The notes: generated by a model from the sequence alone, not told the origin. Shown: positions 26,158-34,860, counted from the stretch's first letter. The stretch: DNA of 64,000 nt from Streptomyces griseoloalbus (GCA_014650015.1 BMUD01000004.1:248001-312000); one strand, 5' to 3'. Translations and numbers: made by a program.

Positions 26158-26997
26158 TCAGTCGTGCCAGACGGCTCGGAGCTGCTCGGCGTACCCGGCC
26201 GCCTGCCGCACTCCCGCGCGGGCGGCGCCCGGGATGCGGGAGGCGTCCAGGGGGTCGCGGCCGAAGGCCCGGCGGGCTTCCCGGTCGGGGACCAGCGCGG
26301 CGGCGCGGACACCGCCCGCCGTCAGCGCGGCCACCTGATCGACGGCGCTGGGGCTGGCACCCGGCCCCTTGGGGATCGGGGCCAGTACCACGACCCGCCG
26401 GCAGCCCTCCATCAGGTCGGCGTTGGTCGTGGACCGCACGCCTCCGTCCATCCAGCGCCCCTCCCCGATCGTGATCGGGGGGAACAGGGGTGGCAGTGCG
26501 CAGGTGGCCGCCACGGCCCTCAGCAGGTCGACCCCGCTGTCGGCGTCGAAGCCGGTGGGCCGGCCGGTGAGCGCGTCGACGGCGAACAGCCGCACCGGCC
26601 TCTCCGGCCAGTCCCGGACCGGCAGTTGGGGCCGGATCGCCTCGCACACCTCGGCCTCCGACACATCGCGCACCGCCAGCGCGAGTCGCCCCAACCGCTC
26701 GACCACCTTCTCCGGCCGGCGCGAACCGAGGGCGGCCCACAGGTACTTGACCGTCATACCGAAGGTGAAGTCGACGTCCAACATGGCCCGCCTCCGGTTG
26801 ACGTGCTCCTCGTACAGGTCGGCCGGCGCCGCCCCCGTCGCCAGTTCCAGTGCGAGCAGTGAGCCGGCCGAGGTGCCGGCCAGCACCTCGGCACCGGCCA
26901 GGTCGACCCCGGCGTCGGCCAGACCCGCCAGCACGCCGATCTCCCACGCGTACGCGGTCAGTCCGCCCCCGCCCAGCACCAGCGCCGTCTCGGACAC
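26158..26997 (-). CDS. Patatin-like phospholipase
   Basis: A 279-residue patatin-fold serine hydrolase. The oxyanion loop GGGGLTAYAWEIG lies at about residues 9-21, the nucleophile elbow GTSAG at about 41-45, and the catalytic Asp in MDGGVRS near 182. Together these give the Ser-Asp dyad. It likely hydrolyses acyl ester bonds in lipids in the cytoplasm. It is divergent from the PASTA protein gene. The shared upstream region contains three palindromes, one directly abutting its ribosome site. Confidence 0.88.
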   Translation of the reverse strand: MSETALVLGGGGLTAYAWEIGVLAGLADAGVDLAGAEVLAGTSAGSLLALELATGAAPADLYEEHVNRRRAMLDVDFTFGMTVKYLWAALGSRRPEKVVERLGRLALAVRDVSEAEVCEAIRPQLPVRDWPERPVRLFAVDALTGRPTGFDADSGVDLLRAVAATCALPPLFPPITIGEGRWMDGGVRSTTNADLMEGCRRVVVLAPIPKGPGASPSAVDQVAALTAGGVRAAALVPDREARRAFGRDPLDASRIPGAARAGVRQAAGYAEQLRAVWHD

Positions 26998-27014
26998 GCC
27001 GTCTCCTCCTCCCC

Positions 27015-27034
27015 AACGGGGACCTGTCCCCGTT
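27015..27034. promoter_or_regulatory. 20-bp palindrome upstream of the patatin gene
   Basis: AACGGGGACCTGTCCCCGTT has perfect 9-base arms with a 2-base centre. It lies 18 bases before the patatin start codon, where a bound repressor would block transcription. It looks like a TetR-type operator, but no TetR gene is adjacent. Confidence 0.55.
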
Positions 27035-27061
27035 TCACCCGGGTGACGCTATCACGTAATC

Positions 27062-27106
27062 GGGGAGCACTCCCCACTTAGTGCGGTCCCCTACGTACTG
27101 ACGTAG
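27062..27106. promoter_or_regulatory. Two further palindromes in the patatin/PASTA divergent region
   Basis: GGGGAGCACTCCCC (27062-27075) and CTACGTACTGACGTAG (27091-27106) are inverted repeats with perfect 6-base arms. The second lies 26 bases upstream of the PASTA gene start and may overlap its promoter. Confidence 0.4.
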
Positions 27107-27131
27107 ATCGACAATCGGCTAACATCCCGGC

Positions 27132-28898
27132 ATGTCCGACACCGCCGCGCAGCGTCTGCTGCGCAATGACTCACGGACCGCGACGGTCGCGGCCCACGAG
27201 TTCCTTCCGATACCGGCCACCGGGGTACAGGCCCTGCTCCGCGCCCTGCGCACCGGGGAGACCGTGCTGGCCCTGTATCGCCAGGGCCTGTCGTTCGCCG
27301 CGCTCACCGGGGACGCCCTGATCCTGTTGAACGCGGGTTCCACGACGCGGGTGCCGAGGCCGCTGGCGATCCTGCGTCCCGCGTACGGCGTCCGGCAGAG
27401 CGTGGACGTATCGGCCGGCGGACGGCGCGTCACCCTCTGGGGGTCCCGGGTCGACAAGGACGGCGGACTCCTCGTACGGGCGGGGGAACCGGTTACCGCT
27501 CCGCCGTCGCAGGAGGACCCTCTCGCCGCGGTGACCGCCGCGGGCGAGAGCGTCTCTCTCCCCGACGGCCACAAGAAGGTGCTGGTGGAGGAGCTCGAGC
27601 CCGGCGAGGCGGTCCGGGCCGTCTACCACGACGGCTGGGGCTACGCCGTACTCACGACCAACGGCCTGGTCCTGCTCGGCAACCTGGCATCGCCCAGGGC
27701 CCGCCGCGTCCCCCTGCCCCTGCCCCTGCTCCGCCGGGCATCGGGGATGCTGGACTCCGTCGAGATCCTCGTCGACGGCAAGCCGCGCACGCTGCACGGC
27801 TCGAAGATCGATCCGAAGGGTGAGCTCCTCGAAGCGGCGGGGGATCCCCTGCCCGCCGGCTCCCCCCTCCGGCCTGGGCGGGGGACGCGGATGTCCACGT
27901 GGGTGCGGCGGCATCCGGTTCTGGTGTCGGTGCTCGCGATCGGGGTGGTCCTCGCCGGGCTGTCCTCCGGCTCCGGCTCCGGCTCCGGCGCCGGCTCCGG
28001 CGATGAAGCGCCCGTGGCGCAGGATGCCGGGAACCGGACCGCTGCCGTCGTCCCCGACTTCCAGGGGTCCACGCTCACCACAGCCGCCGCGCAGGCCCGT
28101 GACGCCGGCTGGCGTACGGTGTCGGCGTCGGACGCCACCTCCGCCTTCCGGCCGGTGGAGACGGACGCGCCCGGCTGGCGGGTCTGTTTCCAGAGCCCGT
28201 CGCGCGAGGAGACGTTGATTCCGTCCGGCAGGACCCTGCGGCTGTACGCCGTCCCCGAGCGGGAAGAGTGTCCGACACGCCTGCACGGTCCCCGGCACGT
28301 CGTGATGCCGGACCTCGTCGGAGAGCGGTTCGACGATGCCTCGCGCATCCTCGGCGACCTCGGCCTCCAGTCCGTCTTCTCGTTCCACGCCCACACGGGC
28401 AAGCGTCTGGACGGGGAGGGGCGGGATCTGGCCGACTGGCGGGTGTGCCGTCAGCAGCCGGACCCGGACACCAAGACCTCGGCCCTGGAACAGGTCGACC
28501 TGTGGCTGATCGGACCGGGCGATCCGTGCACCGAGCCCAGCCCGAATCCCGAACCGAAGCCGAAGCCCAAGCCCGAGCCGAAGCCGGCCCCGAAGCCCGA
28601 CCCCCAGCCGTCGTACCACAGCACTTCGGGCGGCGGCTCCACGGGAGGAGCCACCGGTGGCAGCTCTGGAGGCACCACAGGTGGCGGCACGGGCGGCACC
28701 ACAGGTGGCAGCACGGGCGGGAGCTCGTCTAGCGGCGGTGGCTCCCCCGAGGGTTCCGGTTCCGGTTCTGGTTCCGGCGTCGGGTTCGGGCAGTCCTGCT
28801 CGCCCGTCGGTGCCACCGCGACAACCGCCGACGGCCGTCCCGCGAAGTGCTTCATGGGCAAGGACGGCCAGGCGCGCTGGGGATACAACTCCGGGTGA
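27132..28898 (+). CDS. Membrane protein with duplicated N-terminal domain and two PASTA domains
   Basis: A 588-residue protein. Residues about 35-120 and 150-240 are two copies of one domain (TGETVLALYRQGLSFAALTGDALILL versus PGEAVRAVYHDGWGYAVLTTNGLVLL). Each ends GSRVDKDGGLL or GSKIDPKGELL, resembling small PH-like domains. A single membrane helix spans about 262-278. Outside are two PASTA-like units (VVPDFQGSTLTTAAAQARDAGW, about 304-380; VMPDLVGERFDDASRILGDLGL, about 389-466). A Pro/Lys repeat (467-494), a Gly/Ser/Thr-rich region and a C-terminal tail follow. PASTA domains bind muropeptides, so a cell-wall-sensing role is possible. No kinase domain is present. Confidence 0.75.
   Translation: MSDTAAQRLLRNDSRTATVAAHEFLPIPATGVQALLRALRTGETVLALYRQGLSFAALTGDALILLNAGSTTRVPRPLAILRPAYGVRQSVDVSAGGRRVTLWGSRVDKDGGLLVRAGEPVTAPPSQEDPLAAVTAAGESVSLPDGHKKVLVEELEPGEAVRAVYHDGWGYAVLTTNGLVLLGNLASPRARRVPLPLPLLRRASGMLDSVEILVDGKPRTLHGSKIDPKGELLEAAGDPLPAGSPLRPGRGTRMSTWVRRHPVLVSVLAIGVVLAGLSSGSGSGSGAGSGDEAPVAQDAGNRTAAVVPDFQGSTLTTAAAQARDAGWRTVSASDATSAFRPVETDAPGWRVCFQSPSREETLIPSGRTLRLYAVPEREECPTRLHGPRHVVMPDLVGERFDDASRILGDLGLQSVFSFHAHTGKRLDGEGRDLADWRVCRQQPDPDTKTSALEQVDLWLIGPGDPCTEPSPNPEPKPKPKPEPKPAPKPDPQPSYHSTSGGGSTGGATGGSSGGTTGGGTGGTTGGSTGGSSSSGGGSPEGSGSGSGSGVGFGQSCSPVGATATTADGRPAKCFMGKDGQARWGYNSG
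28671..28718. repeat. 24-bp direct repeat inside the Gly/Thr-rich region
   Basis: Two adjacent 24-base units (28671-28694 and 28695-28718) differ at one base. Both start GGCACCACAGGTGG and encode GTTGGGTG / GTTGGSTG. They show that the glycine-rich tail expands by tandem duplication. Confidence 0.7.
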
Positions 28899-28908
28899 GC
28901 GGGGGGCG

Positions 28909-29268
28909 TCAGTCCGCCTTCGCGTACTCCTGCGCCATGCCGCCCGCGAAGTCGTACACCACGACCTGGTCGTCACCGACGACCCACGCGTCATGTCCCG
29001 GCGAGCACACGAAGACGTCGCCGGGGCCGACCTCGCTCTCCCCTCCGTCGTCCATGCGGATGTGCAGACGGCCCTGGACGACGTAGCCGTTGTGGTGGAT
29101 CCGACAGCTTTCCGTCCCCGCGATGGGTCCGACGGACTCGGACCAACGCCACCCGGGCTCGAAGGTGGCCACGGCGAAGTCCAGCCCCGACATGTGGACG
29201 GCTTCCAGGTGTCCCCTGGGGAAGTCGCGCCGCTCGTCCGGCTTGTCCAGCATCTTGATCTCGAGCAT
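28909..29268 (-). CDS. Cupin-domain protein
   Basis: A 119-residue single-domain cupin. The second-shell motif region reads HHNGYVVQGRLHIRMDDGGESEVGPGDVFVCSPGHDAWV. The metal-binding His residues of motif 1 are present, and a Pro-Gly-His follows in motif 2. The start at ATG 29268 has a GGGAAAGGG site. The function cannot be assigned from the domain alone. The gene lies convergent to the PASTA gene and 143 bases downstream of the ECF sigma gene. Confidence 0.8.
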   Translation of the reverse strand: MLEIKMLDKPDERRDFPRGHLEAVHMSGLDFAVATFEPGWRWSESVGPIAGTESCRIHHNGYVVQGRLHIRMDDGGESEVGPGDVFVCSPGHDAWVVGDDQVVVYDFAGGMAQEYAKAD

Positions 29269-29411
29269 GACCCTTTCCCTTCCGACCGTCGTTCCGCACG
29301 GTCGGGTCCGGTCTCCGTCTGCCGCGAACGGCACCGGCGGGGCCGGGCCCACCACTCCATCGTCCGTCTGTCCACTCGGGGGCGCCATTCGGGTGACGGG
29401 GCCGGGAACGC

Positions 29412-30026
29412 TCAGTCCGGACGCCGTCTTCGCGCGGACGGGCCCGCCTGCTCGGCCTCGGCGACGAGGGCGGCGAGCGTCCTTCGCGCGCGGGCCACAC
29501 GGGAGCGGACGGTGCCGACCGGGCAGTCGCCGAGGACGGCCGCCTCCGTGTACGGCAGCCCGAGCAGCTGGGTGAGGACGAACGCCTCGCGCCGCTCGTC
29601 CGGCAGCAGGTCCAGCAGGTCGAGCAGCGCGATCCCGTCGTCGAAACCGGGCAGCCCGCGCGGCTGCGCCCGTTCCACGGTCAGCTGCCAGTCGGGCACA
29701 TCGGCCGTACGGGGCCGTACGGCCGTGTACCGATGGCTGTCGGCCACCGCGCGCCGGGCGATGGCGAGCAGCCATGTGCGGGCCGAGGAACGGCCCTCGA
29801 ACCGGTGCAGGCTGCCGAGGGCCCGCACGAACGTGTCCTGCGTCAGATCGTCCACCGCCTGCGGGTCGGCGCACAGAAGGGCGACATAGCGGATGACGTC
29901 ACGGTGCAGGGCCCGGACGAAGTGGTCGACGGCGTCGGCGTCACCACCGCGCGCGGCCAGCGCCCAGGCGGTCGCCGCGTCGTCGATGGGTCTCCCGGGA
30001 GGCGTGGGCAGGGCAGAAGTGATCAC
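29412..30026 (-). CDS. ECF RNA polymerase sigma factor
   Basis: A 204-residue sigma-70 family protein. Region 2 reads VIRYVALLCADPQAVDDLTQDTFVRALGSLHRFEGRSSARTWLLAIARR. Region 4 reads LDLLPDERREAFVLTQLLGLPYTEAAVLGDCPVGTVRSRVARARRTL. The start GTG 30026 is 6 bases after AAGGA. It follows the Met/His-rich membrane protein gene (30181-30837), which may act with it. No zinc-finger anti-sigma gene is present. Confidence 0.88.
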   Translation of the reverse strand: MITSALPTPPGRPIDDAATAWALAARGGDADAVDHFVRALHRDVIRYVALLCADPQAVDDLTQDTFVRALGSLHRFEGRSSARTWLLAIARRAVADSHRYTAVRPRTADVPDWQLTVERAQPRGLPGFDDGIALLDLLDLLPDERREAFVLTQLLGLPYTEAAVLGDCPVGTVRSRVARARRTLAALVAEAEQAGPSARRRRPD

Positions 30027-30180
30027 CTGATGTCCTTCGCGGAGGAACCGGAGACCGCGGGCGTGCGCGGTCCGGTGAGCGGGGAGACGGCCGCGTGCGG
30101 TACGGAGAACGAGCAGGGCGTACCGGTACACGACCGGGACCCGGGGCGTACAGGGACGGCCCGGGTGTCACCGGCTGCCG

Positions 30181-30837
30181 TCAGACGGCAGCGGCCCCGG
30201 CGGGCGGACCGCGAGGGGTGATCGCGTGTACGAGGAGGAGAGAACGCGGCGCGCGGTCCCCACGGCGCCGCCGGCGAACGTGAAGGGACGGACGGTGCGG
30301 CGGCACGGCTCCGACGAACAGCAACCGCAGCGGGGCCGCCAGCCATCCGGCGACGGCCCGCAACAGCCGGAACGTGGCCCGTTCCCCGTACCCCAGCCAC
30401 AGACCGCACAGCAGCGCGGCCAGCAGGTGGGCGGCGAACATGCCGAGCGAGGAGTCGCCGGAGGGCGCCATGTGTCCGTGCACGGCGTGCCCGGCACCCG
30501 TGGGCTCAGCCATGGACGTCGGCATGGGCATCGGCGTGGAGTGCCGCATGCCGTGCGGCATCGCTCCCCTGTCCATGGCGTCGGCGGGATGCACGAGGGA
30601 GAAGGCGGAGTGCAGCACCGTCTGGGCGACGACGGCGACGGCGACGATCGGCGGCAGCCCGCGCTCACGCCCCGCGAGGCCCCAGCCCACGGCGCCGGTC
30701 GCTGCCCAGCCGGCCGCGAGCGTCCAGAGCGGGACGTGATCGCCGGACATCATGACGTGTCCCAGGGCGGCGAGCACGACACAGACGGCCGCGAACACCG
30801 CGGCCCGCCCCGTGCGAGCACCCCACCCAGCAGTCAT
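30181..30837 (-). CDS. Membrane protein with Met/His-rich loop, possibly metal-responsive
   Basis: A 218-residue integral membrane protein with about five hydrophobic segments. Between the third and fourth helices lies a stretch (about residues 76-123) rich in Met and His: MDRGAMPHGMRH, then MPMPTSM, then GHAVHGHM. Such clusters bind copper or other soft metals in bacterial membrane and periplasmic proteins. The C-terminus is very basic. The next gene downstream is an ECF sigma factor 154 bases away. A metal-sensing or transport role is inferred from composition only. Confidence 0.7.
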   Translation of the reverse strand: MTAGWGARTGRAAVFAAVCVVLAALGHVMMSGDHVPLWTLAAGWAATGAVGWGLAGRERGLPPIVAVAVVAQTVLHSAFSLVHPADAMDRGAMPHGMRHSTPMPMPTSMAEPTGAGHAVHGHMAPSGDSSLGMFAAHLLAALLCGLWLGYGERATFRLLRAVAGWLAAPLRLLFVGAVPPHRPSLHVRRRRRGDRAPRSLLLVHAITPRGPPAGAAAV

Positions 30838-31176
30838 GGCCCCTCATCGTCGCATCCGGGCCCTCACCGGTCACCCGTGGATACGGTTCCTCCCACGTTC
30901 GCGAGTCATTCCCCGGCTTGTGATCCCGAACACCTTCCGCGGCGGCACGAGAGGCCGGACGGCAGCGGAAGGGCCCGGACGACCGCGGTCCCGTACTCGG
31001 GCTGTGGGGCCGCCCCAACCCTGCTGACCCTGCTGGTCAGCCAGGCAACAGGGCACCGCTCGGGTCACGAAATCCCCGCCACGCCCGGACTCCGCGACCG
31101 CGTCCGGGCCGTCGTGTACGCCTCCCGCCGGGGCCGGGCGACCTCACCGGCGCCCATGTGCCCGCACGTCCTGGAC
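30838..31176. other. Intergenic region without a convincing gene
   Basis: About 340 bases separate the membrane-protein gene from the end of the SMI1-like gene. I see no supported gene. The only structure is a hairpin GCTGACC-CTGCT-GGTCAGC at 31023-31041, which may be a terminator or attenuator. It lies upstream of the Met/His-rich protein, so the promoter of that operon should also be here. Confidence 0.6.
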
Positions 31177-33102
31177 CTACCTGGTCGTGATCGTGATCGT
31201 CGCATATCCCTCTCCGGGCCCCGGCGGCCTGCTCCGCGGCTGTGCCGAAAGCGTGGGCAGTCTGCCGTGGTCGAGGGCGAACCGGGGCAGTGAGACGTCG
31301 AACGCCGCCGCTATCGCGTCCAGCGCACGGGCCTCGTCCGAGCGATCGGCGGCGGGCCCGGCAGGGTCCGGGAACAAGTGATCGGGTGAGAGCGCGGCAG
31401 GGAGTGCGCCCGTCAGGTGGCGCTCGGCCTGGTGGACCGTGAAGGCGTACCGCTGTTGGCCGTCCTCGGCGCAGGCGAAGTGGAACAGGCCCGGCTTCCG
31501 CCGGACGGTGAGGGCGCGGGTGCCGTGCGAGAGCTCCGTTCCGGGGTGGGTCAGGCGGGTGGGGTCGGGGCGCAGCCGGTGGGCCGACTCGAAGGCGAAG
31601 CTCCAGCCGTCCCGGGCGCCGATCCGCGCCACGGGGCCACCGGACCCCTGCTGCGGCCGGGAGAACTGCAGGTCCCACGCCTCGGCCTCGCTCGCCACCG
31701 GCTCCAGTGGGCCCCTGCCGAACCGCTCCGCCAGCTCTTCGGGGGATATGCCCTCCACGAGAACGAACCGGTACACCTCCCGGAGCGGGGCACCTGCCGG
31801 ACGACTCCGGGCCAGCCACCCGAGCCCGTCGCGCACCGCCTCCGTCTCCCCCCTGGCCTCCGCGACGGGCGCGGGCCTCTCCCCCGTCCGCCCGGCACGG
31901 GGCGTGGTCAGTAGCTGCCGGCCCCGCTCCGGTGTGACGACCGGCCCGAGCAGCGGATCCCCGAGCAGACCGAACGGCGCCACATGGTCCTCCCGGTACG
32001 GCTCCCACTGCGGGACCGCCGCCGCGAGTACCCGCCAGGCGCCGTCCGTGTCGCCCCACCGCGCCCGCTCGCGGGCCTCCTTGACCGCGTGCCCGAAGGG
32101 GCCCGGTGAGGCGTACTCGTAGGTGCGCTGCCTGAGCTGCGCCAGGACGACAGCGGCCCGCTCCCTGTCCGTCGCGTAGTCCTCGGTCGCGGGGCCGAGC
32201 ACGAAGGAGTCGTCTCTCCACGCTTCGCGCAGGTGGTTGCGCGCTTTCAGGGGCAGTACCTCGGCGGCGTACAGCGGGTCGTCCATCCGCGGATCGACCG
32301 GTACCCAGCCGCGCCCGCCGTCGAGCAGTGCCCTCAGCTGTGAGGCCAGCAGGCCGGCCCGTGGTCTGCCGAGTTCCCCCGCCTCGTCGAAGACGGCGAG
32401 TGCGGCGTCCACCTCGCCTCTGAGGCAGGCCAGTCGGGCCTCTTCCACCTTGGCGTCGAGTTCCCGCGTCACGGCGGTCGCGAAGTCGGGGTGGTCGCCG
32501 CCCAGGCGGTAGAACTCCTTGTACATGGCCTCCATGAACGCGCGGAACGACTCATACCGATCCGGTGGTTCGCCGCCCCACCCGTGATACACGTACACCG
32601 CCCATTCCCCGTCCGCGTCCACATCGCCCGGGTCGAGCAGCACGTCGGTCAGGTCCGAGTCGAGCGACAGCTGCAGCGCCCGGCCCCACATGCCGGCCAG
32701 CAGCACGTCCTCATCGGCCGGGTCCGCGCCCAACCGCTCCTCGTACATCTGCCGCAGGCCGTACGGATCCCCGTACGGCCTGATGTCCTCGGCCCCCGCC
32801 AGCAGATGGACGGAGCCTCCCGCATGGCGCCAGCCGTCCGTCGTCCCGAGGAAGGAGCGCAAGGACGGCGGCAGCGGCACCTCTGTCCCCAGTCCGCGGA
32901 TCCGTTCCTCCAAGGCCGCCAGCCGCGCCGGATCGGCCGGAGCGAATCCCAGCCAGCGGTTCTCCACGAAGTCCTCGCCCAGCAGCTCCTCGAACTCCTC
33001 CGGCTCCTCCGCCGCCAGTGCTTCCAGCCATTCCTCGCTCCACCGCTTGAGCAGCGGCCCCCACTCGACGTTCCTCATGCGCGCCATGGTGGCACTCACC
33101 AC
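31177..33102 (-). CDS. Large SMI1/KNR4-domain protein
   Basis: A 641-residue soluble protein. Residues about 45-200 match the SMI1/KNR4 (SUKH) fold: LAALEERIRGLGTEVPLPPSLRSFLGTTDGWR, then GEWAVYVYHGWGGEPPDRYESFRAFM. A helical middle part follows, then a C-terminal domain (ARIGARDGWSFAFESAHRLRP, TRALTVRRKPGLFHFACAEDGQQRYAFTVHQ) reminiscent of Streptomyces DUF6461 proteins. SUKH proteins are often immunity proteins, but no toxin gene is adjacent. The start is uncertain: GTG 33102 or ATG 33087 or 33078; none has a good ribosome site. Confidence 0.75.
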   Translation of the reverse strand: MVSATMARMRNVEWGPLLKRWSEEWLEALAAEEPEEFEELLGEDFVENRWLGFAPADPARLAALEERIRGLGTEVPLPPSLRSFLGTTDGWRHAGGSVHLLAGAEDIRPYGDPYGLRQMYEERLGADPADEDVLLAGMWGRALQLSLDSDLTDVLLDPGDVDADGEWAVYVYHGWGGEPPDRYESFRAFMEAMYKEFYRLGGDHPDFATAVTRELDAKVEEARLACLRGEVDAALAVFDEAGELGRPRAGLLASQLRALLDGGRGWVPVDPRMDDPLYAAEVLPLKARNHLREAWRDDSFVLGPATEDYATDRERAAVVLAQLRQRTYEYASPGPFGHAVKEARERARWGDTDGAWRVLAAAVPQWEPYREDHVAPFGLLGDPLLGPVVTPERGRQLLTTPRAGRTGERPAPVAEARGETEAVRDGLGWLARSRPAGAPLREVYRFVLVEGISPEELAERFGRGPLEPVASEAEAWDLQFSRPQQGSGGPVARIGARDGWSFAFESAHRLRPDPTRLTHPGTELSHGTRALTVRRKPGLFHFACAEDGQQRYAFTVHQAERHLTGALPAALSPDHLFPDPAGPAADRSDEARALDAIAAAFDVSLPRFALDHGRLPTLSAQPRSRPPGPGEGYATITITTR

Positions 33103-33120
33103 TGACAGTGGATCATGGGA

Positions 33121-34086
33121 TCAACGGACCCTTCCTCGCGGTTTCAGGGGCCCCGGCGGCAGCTCGGGGGCCGGCAGCGGGGCGCCGGCGTATCCCTTCA
33201 CCTCGCCGAACCGCGTGCCGTCCATCCAGTCCCGGCGGGCCTGCGCGATCTCCTCCTGGGACCGGCCGATCCAGTTCCAGAACATGATCAGCTCCTCTTC
33301 GAAGGGCTCGCCGCCGAGCAGCATCAGGCCCGCGGCCGACTCGGCGCGCAGCGGGAGTTCGCTGCGGCCGCAGCCGAGGTACAGCATCGAACCGGGAGGG
33401 ACCGGCACCCCGTCCACCTGTGCCTCGCCGGACATGGAGAGGACCGCGTACTCGAAGTCCGGCTCCAGCGGCAGGCGTACGTCCGCGCCGGAGGCGAGGG
33501 CCAGGTCGGCGCCGACGATGGGGGTGTAGGCCGTGCCGGGCGAGGTGGCGCCGTCGAGGTCGCCGAGGATCAGTGTGGCCTCGATGCCCCGCCCCGTGAC
33601 GACGGGCAGATCGGCGTGGTGCTCGAAGCGCGGGTCGGTGTGGCGGTGGCCGTCCGGCAGGGCGACCCAGAGCTGGGCGCCGTGCAGGTAGCGGGCGTGC
33701 GAGCGAGGGCTCTCCTCGGAGTGGCTGATCGCCCGGCCGGAGGTCATCAGGCCCAGCTCGCGCGGGCGGATCGTCTGGAGGCTGCCCGTGGAGTCGCGGT
33801 GCAGCACCTCGCCCTCGTGCAGCCAGCTCACGGTCTGCAGCCCCATGTGCGGGTGCGGCGGCACCTGCATGCCGGGCTCGTCGGCGATGTCGTCGGGCCC
33901 GTAGTGGTCGACGAAGCACCAGGCGCCGACCATGCGCCGTCCCAGGTTGGGCAGCAGCCGCCGCACCTCGCTGGATTCGCCGAGCTTGACGTGCCGGGGG
34001 CTGAGGAGTTCACGCACCGGCTCCGCCACCACGAAGCCCCGGCCGCCGCACAGTGCGGGAACCGCATCGCGCTCAAGATTGCTCAT
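33121..34086 (-). CDS. Pirin family protein
   Basis: A 321-residue bicupin pirin. The N-terminal cupin has the metal-binding HPHMGLQTVSWLHEGEVLHRDSTG segment (His residues near 76-78 and E/H further on). The C-terminal pirin_C domain contains MLLGGEPFEEELIMFWNWIGRSQEEIAQARRDW. Some bacterial pirins act as quercetinases, others as regulators; neither can be decided here. The start ATG 34086 gives the standard N-terminus (MSNLERDAVPALCGGRG). Confidence 0.92.
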   Translation of the reverse strand: MSNLERDAVPALCGGRGFVVAEPVRELLSPRHVKLGESSEVRRLLPNLGRRMVGAWCFVDHYGPDDIADEPGMQVPPHPHMGLQTVSWLHEGEVLHRDSTGSLQTIRPRELGLMTSGRAISHSEESPRSHARYLHGAQLWVALPDGHRHTDPRFEHHADLPVVTGRGIEATLILGDLDGATSPGTAYTPIVGADLALASGADVRLPLEPDFEYAVLSMSGEAQVDGVPVPPGSMLYLGCGRSELPLRAESAAGLMLLGGEPFEEELIMFWNWIGRSQEEIAQARRDWMDGTRFGEVKGYAGAPLPAPELPPGPLKPRGRVR

Positions 34087-34232
34087 GCCGGACAACCTAG
34101 CCCCGTGGGTCACGGTCCGTGAGGCGGACGCTCGTGTCCGGAACCGTCCGCACACAGTAGTCGCCGTGTTGACATGAGTTCGGCATACGCGGCCGCCGCA
34201 CCCGGGTCTCTGGTCCGGCGGCTGTCCATGAA

Positions 34233-34472
34233 ATGGCGCGTGGCGGTCGACCGGGCGGTGGCCCCGCTGAGGCCGACGCACGCTCGTACTCCGTGGTCGC
34301 GACCCTGTACGGGATGCGCCACTCCGGTGTGATCCACGCGGACATCCCCGGGGCGGACCTCGCCGCCGCCGGGCGGGTACTCGCCCTGGTCACCGAGCGG
34401 GCCGACGCGGAACTGGCCGACGCGACCGACCACGCACGGTTGGTGGAATATTCAACCAACCGGGTCCGTTGA
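34233..34472 (+). CDS. Small hypothetical protein
   Basis: A 79-residue frame with strong G/C at third positions, suggesting a real gene. It contains YSVVATLYGMRHSGVIHADIPGADLAAAGRVLALVTERADAELADATDHARLVEY. I recognise no family. ATG 34233 lacks a good ribosome site, so the start may be elsewhere. It ends 21 bases before the TPR-like gene. Confidence 0.4.
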   Translation: MARGGRPGGGPAEADARSYSVVATLYGMRHSGVIHADIPGADLAAAGRVLALVTERADAELADATDHARLVEYSTNRVR

Positions 34473-34493
34473 CGGCCTCGAAGGAGGTCACCA

Positions 34494-34841
34494 GTGGAGA
34501 CCACGTACTACGACCACGGAACGCCGGCCGAGCGCTGGGAGCGCGCCGGGATGTTCTTCGACGCCAAGGACTACACCGCCGCCGCGCGTGTCCTGGGTCC
34601 GCTGGTCGAGGAGGTGCCGGAGCAGACGGGACCGCGGCTGCTGCTGGCGCGCTCCTACTACCACTCGGCTCAACTGCGCCGCGCGGAGGCCGAGTTGCGG
34701 GTCATCGTGGAGCGCGACCCGGTGGAGCACTACGCCCGGCTGATGCTCGGGCGCACCCTCCAGCGGCAGGGCCGGGACGACGAGGCCCAGCCGCATCTGC
34801 GCCTCGCCGCCGCGCTGGGCGGCGAGTTCGACGAGGAGTAG
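34494..34841 (+). CDS. Tetratricopeptide-repeat protein
   Basis: A 115-residue all-helical protein with two to three TPR units: ERAGMFFDAKDYTAAARVLGPLVEEVP, RLLLARSYYHSAQLRRAEAELRVIVERDP and YARLMLGRTLQRQGRDDEAQPHLRLAAAL. TPRs mediate protein-protein contacts; the partner is unknown. The GTG at 34494 is preceded by AAGGAGGTC (34481-34489), an excellent ribosome site. A strong terminator follows at 34861-34892. Confidence 0.85.
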   Translation: METTYYDHGTPAERWERAGMFFDAKDYTAAARVLGPLVEEVPEQTGPRLLLARSYYHSAQLRRAEAELRVIVERDPVEHYARLMLGRTLQRQGRDDEAQPHLRLAAALGGEFDEE

Positions 34842-34860
34842 GCCGTCGGCAGCGCTGATC

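Noticed and set aside
31023-31041. A tRNA-like stem in the 31 kb intergenic region
   Set aside because: Only a single 7-base hairpin is present; no cloverleaf arms or TTCGA loop. It is noted as a possible terminator.
31177-33102. A toxin/immunity locus based on the SMI1/KNR4 domain
   Set aside because: No polymorphic toxin or secretion gene is adjacent, and the protein is far larger than a typical immunity protein.
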